Part shown: positions 58,243-64,000 of the stretch, piece after piece | How positions within the stretch are numbered: the stretch's first letter is position 1 | Layout of the letters: each line of letters starts with the position of its first letter | Notes under the pieces: generated by a model | Seen by the model: only the letters and a program-made list of their open reading frames with translations | What the model was told of the DNA's origin: nothing | Databases searched by the model: none | Translations under genes and position numbers: made by a program | NCBI GenBank assembly: GCA_937934595.1 | Contig: CALGZA010000037.1 | Span: forward strand, 17,138-81,137 | Length of the DNA: 64,000 nucleotides | Reading direction: 5' to 3' | Source of the DNA: an uncultured Verrucomicrobiales bacterium | GTDB taxonomy: Bacteria > Verrucomicrobiota > Verrucomicrobiia > Verrucomicrobiales > Akkermansiaceae

Positions 58243-61200
58243 ATGAAATTTTTCTTTATCTGTTTGTTCTCATTGTTCCAGATTTCGGCGTTGATTTCTT
58301 ATGGTGATGAGCATGGTGATTTTAAGCCTATGTTTAATGGTAAGGATTTGAGTGGATGGAAGACGAGTGGGAACTGGGTGGTGGATGAGGGGAATGTGGT
58401 GACTTTGAAGCCAAGAGATGGTGAGAGTGGGTGGAAGCGGTATGGGGATTATTTAAGGACGCTGAAGAAGTATGGGGACTTTGTATTGGACTTAGAGTTT
58501 AAGATTAATAAGGGGGGTAATTCTGGTGTGTTTATGAGGGTGGGAGATGAGAAGGATCATGTGGAGTCTGGTTTTGAGGTGCAGATACTGGATACTTATG
58601 GGAAGAAGGATGTGGGTCATCATGATGGAGGTGGGATTATTAGGACGAGTGGGCCTTCTAAGAATATGATGAAGCCTGCGGGGGAGTGGAATCGGTATAC
58701 GATTACTTTGGTTGGGAGTCGTATTAAGGTGGTTCTGAATGGTGAGGAGATCCAGGATGTGGATCTGAGTAGGACGGAGATGAGGGGGCGTCCGCTGAGT
58801 GGTTATATTAGTTTTCAGGATGAGGCGAAGCGGGTCTGGTATCGTAATGTGAGGATTAAGGAGTTACCTGTGATGGGGAAGGTGGAGGAGAAGGTTGAGT
58901 TCGATAGCTTGGCTGAGAAGTATAGGGTTCCTGAGAATTTTAAGGTGAGGGAGTTTGCGGGGAATTCTTTGATAAATAATCCGCTGGCTTTGACGATAGG
59001 GGCTAAGAATGAGGTATATCTTGCTGAGGTGTGGAGGTTTCAAAGGGGAGTGGAGGATACGCGTCAGCATAATTACTGGATGGAGGATGAGGTGAGGATC
59101 ATGAATATGGGGGATAAGTTGGCGATGTTTGAGAAGTGGACTAAGGCGGGGAAGTTTAAGCCTGGGCATTTTTCAGAGTATTCTGACCGAGTGGTGCGTC
59201 TTCATGATAAGGATGGTGATGGGGTGGCTGATAAGGTGAGTGAGTATGCGAGTGGATTTAATGATCCTCAGGATGGGATAGGGTCTAGTATTTTAACGGG
59301 TGGTGATGGTTCTCTTTATTATACGAATATTCCTCATGTATGGAAGTTAAAGGATGCTGATGGGGATGGTGTGGCTGAGAAGCGGGAGAAGATAGTGTCT
59401 GGTTTTGGTTTGAGGATGGGAGTGAGTGGTCATGACTTGCATGGGTTAGTGTGGGGTAATGATGGCAGGCTTTATTTTTCTAATGGTGATAGGGGCTATG
59501 ATATAGTGAGTAAGGATGGGAAGAAGTTTTATTCTGCTGAGGAGGGGGCGGTTTTTCGCTGTGAGCCGGATGGATCTGGGTTAGAGATTTTCACGCGTGG
59601 GAACCGGAATCCTCAGGATTTGGAGTTTGATGAGTTTGGTAATCTTTATACGGTTGATAATAACCGTGGTTATGGGGATAGGTCACGTTTGTGCTATTTG
59701 GTAGAAGGTGGTCAGTATGGGTGGAACTCTGGTTATGAGAATATTGTTCAATTCAGGTGGGCGCTGAAGTTGAATAAACGTATGGGGCCGAGGTATGATG
59801 ATCCATGGGTGCATGAGGGGGCATGGCGGCCTAAGTTTACAGGTCAGCCGGATTTTTGTATTCCTTCTGTAGCTCATATTGATGGTGGATCAGCTGGGTT
59901 GTTATTTAATTCTGGTTTGGGGTTAGGCGATAAGTATAAGGATAGTTTTATTTTTGCTGCTTGTACGCAGGGTGTTTATTCATTTAGGGTGAAGCGCGAT
60001 GGAGCGGGTGTGAGTGCATCTAGGATTCATCGTATTTGGGAGGGTGGATATTTGGTTGATGCTGAGTTATCTCATGATAGTGCGTTGTATATCGTGGATT
60101 ATGTGACTACGCAGAATACGCCTAAGGGTGAGAACAAGGGTGCTGTTTTTTCGGTAGTGGATGAGAAGGCGAGGAAGAAGGCTAGTGTGGTGGAGGCGGC
60201 TGAGGTGCTATCTGGTGATGTGAGGGGTTATGGGATGGATGTTTTGGTAAGGTTATTAGGTCATGTTGACCGCCGGGTGAGGTTAAAGGTTCAGTTTGAG
60301 TTAGTGCGACGTGGGGGGGTGCGTGTTCTGGCGGGTGTGGCGGAGGACAGGAGTGCTTCATTGATGGCACGGTTGCATGCTGTATGGGGTTTAGGGCAGT
60401 TGAGTAGGAGAGATGTTAAGGTGAATGAGGTTTTGAGGAAGATGTTATCTGATGGTAGGGAAGAGGTGGTGAGTCAGGCGGTGAAGGTGATAGGTGAGTC
60501 TTATGATGCAGAGTCTTATGATGCGTTGTTGAAGCTAGTGGATCATCGTTCTAGGCGTGTGATTTCATTTTTAGCGCCTGCTTTAGCTAAGTGTGGTGGG
60601 AGGAAGAGTTTGTCAGTTCTGGGGATGTTGGCTGATAGGTATGGCTTAGGGGATGCGTTTTTGAGGAATGCGGTTGTAACTGGGATGGATTATGCTGGTG
60701 ATGCGGATGGGCTTTTGGCTGTGGCTGGTGAGGGTAGTGAGGGTCTTAGGCTGTGTTCCTTGCTGGCTTTGTTGCGGATGGAAGATGCTCGTTGTGTGGT
60801 TTTTTTGAGTGATGCATCTGAACGTATTCAGCATGCTGCTGTGCGGGGAATCTACCGGCATAATATAGGAGGAGCTGTGAAGGCGCTGGCTGAGTATGCG
60901 AAGGTGTATGTTGAGGGGGCGACTGGTGTGAGTGAGTCTGTGATAGCTCGTTCGATTCAGTCTAATTTCCGTTTAGGTGATATGGCGTCTGCGAAGCGTA
61001 TTATGGCGATGGCGCTGAATAAGGAGCTTTCGATGAAGGTTCGTTTGATATGTTTGTATGAGTTGACTCGGTGGAATGAGAGGCATGATTTGGTGCCGGT
61101 GGATCCTGTGGCTGGTCAGGTGCGGGGTATTTCTGATAAGCGGGTTTCTACGAGGGCTATGGTTTTGAGCGTTCTTGATGAAATGGGTAAGGAGAGTCAT

Positions 61201-62010
61201 AAGGATTTGGATTATCATTTAGTGACATTAGGTGCTGCTTATGGGCTTGAGGTTGATAATAGTAGGTTGGCTGTTTTGGCGTTGAATGTAAGGACTCCAG
61301 TTGCAGACAGGGTGAAGTATTTTGAGTCAATTAGTGATAAGGCAATTCGAGATAGGGTGAGGGAGAAGTTTCTTGATGATAGGGAGCGGTTGATAGTGAA
61401 GAGCGGTTTGTCTGATTTGTTATCATCAGATCTGGATAGGGGGTTGAAGTATGGTCGTGGCAGGATAGAGGGGGGTAAGAATTTACAGGGAGTTTATGCG
61501 GCTTTGGGTGATCTTAAGGATGAAGGGTCCTTGGGTTTGATATTATTGGGTGCAGAGAGTTTGCTAAGGGGTAAGCATGAGCAGGTGAGTGCTTTAGATT
61601 TGGTTAGTGCTTTGGAGATGAGGTCTGAGAAGGAGGCGAAAGATGTGTTATTGAAGTATGAGAGGAGCTTTCCTGCGGATGATACTTTGCGGTTGTATAG
61701 GCATACGATGGTGGGTGGTAATGTGAGTGTGGGCAAGCAGTTGGTTAAAGCTGGTAAGGGTCAGTGCAAGGTGTGCCATAGCTTCTGGCCAGCTGGGTCA
61801 AAGAAAGTGGGGCCTAATTTGGCTAGTATTGGTAAGCAGGAGAGGTCGACGAATGAGTATCTGCTGCGGTCGTTGATTGAGCCTAGTGATTATGTGGTGA
61901 AGGGGTATGGCGATGCTAAGGTTTCTGCGATGCCTAGTATGAAGAAGTTGCTTACGAAGAGTGAGATGCGGGATATTATTGCTTATTTGAAGACGCTGAA
62001 GAAGAGGTAG
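58243..62010 (+). CDS. DUF1080 + PVC propeller + HEAT-like + c-type cytochrome protein
   Basis: 'KPMFNGKDLSGWKTSGNWVVDEGNVV', 'GNSGVFMRVGD'; propeller 'GNRNPQDLEFDEFGNLYTVDNNRGYGDRSRL'; heme 'CKVCHSFWPAGSKKVGPNL'. Confidence 0.92.
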   Translation: MKFFFICLFSLFQISALISYGDEHGDFKPMFNGKDLSGWKTSGNWVVDEGNVVTLKPRDGESGWKRYGDYLRTLKKYGDFVLDLEFKINKGGNSGVFMRVGDEKDHVESGFEVQILDTYGKKDVGHHDGGGIIRTSGPSKNMMKPAGEWNRYTITLVGSRIKVVLNGEEIQDVDLSRTEMRGRPLSGYISFQDEAKRVWYRNVRIKELPVMGKVEEKVEFDSLAEKYRVPENFKVREFAGNSLINNPLALTIGAKNEVYLAEVWRFQRGVEDTRQHNYWMEDEVRIMNMGDKLAMFEKWTKAGKFKPGHFSEYSDRVVRLHDKDGDGVADKVSEYASGFNDPQDGIGSSILTGGDGSLYYTNIPHVWKLKDADGDGVAEKREKIVSGFGLRMGVSGHDLHGLVWGNDGRLYFSNGDRGYDIVSKDGKKFYSAEEGAVFRCEPDGSGLEIFTRGNRNPQDLEFDEFGNLYTVDNNRGYGDRSRLCYLVEGGQYGWNSGYENIVQFRWALKLNKRMGPRYDDPWVHEGAWRPKFTGQPDFCIPSVAHIDGGSAGLLFNSGLGLGDKYKDSFIFAACTQGVYSFRVKRDGAGVSASRIHRIWEGGYLVDAELSHDSALYIVDYVTTQNTPKGENKGAVFSVVDEKARKKASVVEAAEVLSGDVRGYGMDVLVRLLGHVDRRVRLKVQFELVRRGGVRVLAGVAEDRSASLMARLHAVWGLGQLSRRDVKVNEVLRKMLSDGREEVVSQAVKVIGESYDAESYDALLKLVDHRSRRVISFLAPALAKCGGRKSLSVLGMLADRYGLGDAFLRNAVVTGMDYAGDADGLLAVAGEGSEGLRLCSLLALLRMEDARCVVFLSDASERIQHAAVRGIYRHNIGGAVKALAEYAKVYVEGATGVSESVIARSIQSNFRLGDMASAKRIMAMALNKELSMKVRLICLYELTRWNERHDLVPVDPVAGQVRGISDKRVSTRAMVLSVLDEMGKESHKDLDYHLVTLGAAYGLEVDNSRLAVLALNVRTPVADRVKYFESISDKAIRDRVREKFLDDRERLIVKSGLSDLLSSDLDRGLKYGRGRIEGGKNLQGVYAALGDLKDEGSLGLILLGAESLLRGKHEQVSALDLVSALEMRSEKEAKDVLLKYERSFPADDTLRLYRHTMVGGNVSVGKQLVKAGKGQCKVCHSFWPAGSKKVGPNLASIGKQERSTNEYLLRSLIEPSDYVVKGYGDAKVSAMPSMKKLLTKSEMRDIIAYLKTLKKR

Positions 62011-62184
62011 CCTAAGGGAGGTGAATGCTGTGAAATGTTGGGTTATGGGTAAGAGGGCTGGTAAATTGTCTGGTTTCTGAGCCAAATATTAGGGGTGGTG
62101 GGGATTTGCAGAGGGTAATAAATTTTCTTTTGGTGTAAATGATGGCTTTACAAGTCGCCAGATTGCTATCATGTTCCCGAACTT

Positions 62185-62805
62185 ATGACGATTTTAGCAG
62201 AAACAAGCGGATGGGGTACGACTATTGAGAATGTTCTTCTCGTGGTTCACGTAGTAGTATGCGTGCTTTTGTGTTTGGTGGTTCTCATGCAACGACCTAA
62301 GCAAGAGGGTCTGGGTGCAGCTTTTGGAGGTGGTATGACTGATCAAGCTTTTGGTGCAAGGACGACTGATGTTTTGCAGAAGGGCACCGTGTATCTTGCT
62401 GTGGTTCTTTTTTTAGTGACTTTGATTTTATCTATCTTGGTGGGTAGTAGGTCTAATGCAGTTACTATCGATACAGAGCAGGAGAGTGACAAGGTGGCTC
62501 AAGTGGATAGTGCTGCAGGTGAGGCTGAGGAAATGTTGAGTGGATTTGGTGCTGATTCTATTAAAGAGAAGGTAGATGAGCTGGTTGCGGAAAAAGCTAA
62601 AGATGCAGAGGATGCAGCGGCTAAGGCTTCCGAGGAGGTTGTTCCTGAAGCGCCTGTAGTTCCTGAAGCGCCTGAAGCGCCTACTACTCCTGTTGAACCG
62701 GTAGTTCCTGCTGATCCTGAGACGCCAGCAGTTCCTGTTGTGCCAGCTAAGCCTGCGGTAACGGCTCCTGTGACTCCTGCGGCACCGGTTGTTCCTGAGA
62801 ATTAA
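62185..62805 (+). CDS. secG: Preprotein translocase subunit SecG with long Pro/Val/Ala-rich C-terminal extension
   Basis: '[68 protein letters not shown]'. Confidence 0.9.
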   Translation: MTILAETSGWGTTIENVLLVVHVVVCVLLCLVVLMQRPKQEGLGAAFGGGMTDQAFGARTTDVLQKGTVYLAVVLFLVTLILSILVGSRSNAVTIDTEQESDKVAQVDSAAGEAEEMLSGFGADSIKEKVDELVAEKAKDAEDAAAKASEEVVPEAPVVPEAPEAPTTPVEPVVPADPETPAVPVVPAKPAVTAPVTPAAPVVPEN

Positions 62806-62827
62806 TTGATTTTTTATTGGTCTTTAG

Positions 62828-64000
62828 ATGATGGCCAAGGACGAGCAAGCACCAGTATGGGCAAGAGGGGATGCATTTCCTGAAAAGCCAGCATCTGGTG
62901 TTTTTGGTGTCTATGGGTTTGTGGATGCGAAAGGTAAGGAGACTGGAGCTGATAGTTTTGAGGATTTGTCAGCGAAGGTGGAGAGGTCGCGTGCTGGAGT
63001 GGATCTGATATGGACGCCGGACAGTGAAACGCTTATGGCTCCTGAGGAGTTGCCTGAGTTAAGGGGGGTGTTGTGGAAGCGGCGAAGTGACTGGGCTAGG
63101 GTGGATGTGGAGAATGGTAAGCGGATGTGTTTGTTGTTTGGGGCTGTTATTTTGTGGTATTTGTATGCTGGTTATCGGAATAATGGAGGTGATATGGTGC
63201 GGATGTTTTTATCTCCATCATTGGGGGTGAGTGGGGTTCTGTTGTTGATGTTTGGTTTGTTGCCACTTTATGAGGGGTGGAAAACGTTACGTAAGGGGAT
63301 GCCTGTGAGTGATTCAGAGTGGGTGTCCGAGGTAGAGGAGTCTCGTTTTGATAGCTGGCTGTCTAGACAGCGTGTGCCTGCTACTTTTTTTCTTATAGGG
63401 GTGATGGTTGTGTCTGGGGTGATGCAGTTATTTTTGGAGAGGGGTGTGAACTGGTCTGGATTGAGTGTGGAGAGGGCTGGGCTTTTGAAGGGTGAGGGGG
63501 TAGAGCGTTGGAGGTTTTTGACTGCGCCTTTGTTGCACGGGAATTTGTTACACTGGGTGATGAATGCAGCGGGGCTTTTGTTTTTAGGGCGCAGGGTAGA
63601 ACTGTTGGCGCGATGGCCGCATGTGATCATAGTTATGTTTGGTGCTGCGTTGGTAGGAGGGTTAGCGACTAGTCATTTTTTGAAGGCTCCGAGTGTGGGT
63701 GCTAGTGGCGGGATTATGGGTTTGCTGGGTTTTCTGCTTGTATTTGAGACATTGCACAAGCGGTTGGTGCCTAAGTCTTCTAGAAGGAGGTTGTTGGCAG
63801 GGGTGGTTGTTACGGCGCTGATGGGGGTGTTAGGCTTTCAGTTTATTGATAATGCTGCGCATGGGGGAGGTTTGTTGGCGGGGATGTTATATGCTTTGAT
63901 TGGTTTTCCTTTGTCTAAGTCACCTGCGAGGCCTGCGATTTTGAAGCAGGATCGTTGGATTGCAATTTTGATGGGTTTGGTTATTGTTGGGGGGGTGGTG
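62828..64000 (+). CDS. Rhomboid family intramembrane serine protease, 3' truncated by window edge
   Basis: Hand translation: 'LTAPLLHGNLLHWVMNAAGLLFLGR', 'VGASGGIMGLLGFLLVFE' (GxSG), 'NAAHGGGLLAGMLY'. Absent from ORF track because there is no stop in the window. Confidence 0.92.
   Translation, partial: MMAKDEQAPVWARGDAFPEKPASGVFGVYGFVDAKGKETGADSFEDLSAKVERSRAGVDLIWTPDSETLMAPEELPELRGVLWKRRSDWARVDVENGKRMCLLFGAVILWYLYAGYRNNGGDMVRMFLSPSLGVSGVLLLMFGLLPLYEGWKTLRKGMPVSDSEWVSEVEESRFDSWLSRQRVPATFFLIGVMVVSGVMQLFLERGVNWSGLSVERAGLLKGEGVERWRFLTAPLLHGNLLHWVMNAAGLLFLGRRVELLARWPHVIIVMFGAALVGGLATSHFLKAPSVGASGGIMGLLGFLLVFETLHKRLVPKSSRRRLLAGVVVTALMGVLGFQFIDNAAHGGGLLAGMLYALIGFPLSKSPARPAILKQDRWIAILMGLVIVGGVV

Noticed and set aside
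1-64000. CRISPR arrays, tRNA/rRNA genes, transposases or phage genes
   Set aside because: None recognised by eye. Short tRNAs could be missed without a covariance search (tRNAscan-SE/Infernal).

Overview
This 64 kb window is a gene-dense bacterial chromosome segment. It looks Verrucomicrobia/PVC-like: it has a Verruco/Chlamydiae small basic protein, several DUF1080/propeller/c-type cytochrome proteins, a DUF1549/DUF1553 + DUF1501 pair, a PEP-CTERM protein and a sulfatase. I saw no tRNA, rRNA, CRISPR array or obvious transposase. Housekeeping genes include pyrB, purN, fabF, pdxA, secG, an RsuA/RluB pseudouridine synthase, a BI-1 protein, HtrA, ResB/CcsA, a MoxR-DUF58-Bat locus, PhoH-PIN, ExbB/ExbD and a rhomboid protease. 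The strongest discovery is on the minus strand at 11333..13567. The ORF track splits a DsbD/ScsB-like thiol:disulfide reductase into two same-frame ORFs separated by one in-frame TGA. That TGA sits exactly where the first Cys of the C-terminal thioredoxin CxxC motif belongs (DFTAD-N-[TGA]-L-T-C-K). It is followed 18 nt later by a perfect 8-bp stem with a GUG loop, as expected for a bacterial SECIS. I therefore call a probable selenocysteine-containing DsbD (UxxC), not a pseudogene. Other points of interest: a 51-aa small basic protein missed by the ORF track, a pseudokinase-FGE fusion, a roughly 450-bp 9-nt tandem repeat inside a VWA/TPR protein, a rearranged Bat/MoxR operon, a kinase/isomerase sugar cluster next to a PAS-AraC regulator, and strong strand asymmetry that dsbD seems to escape.
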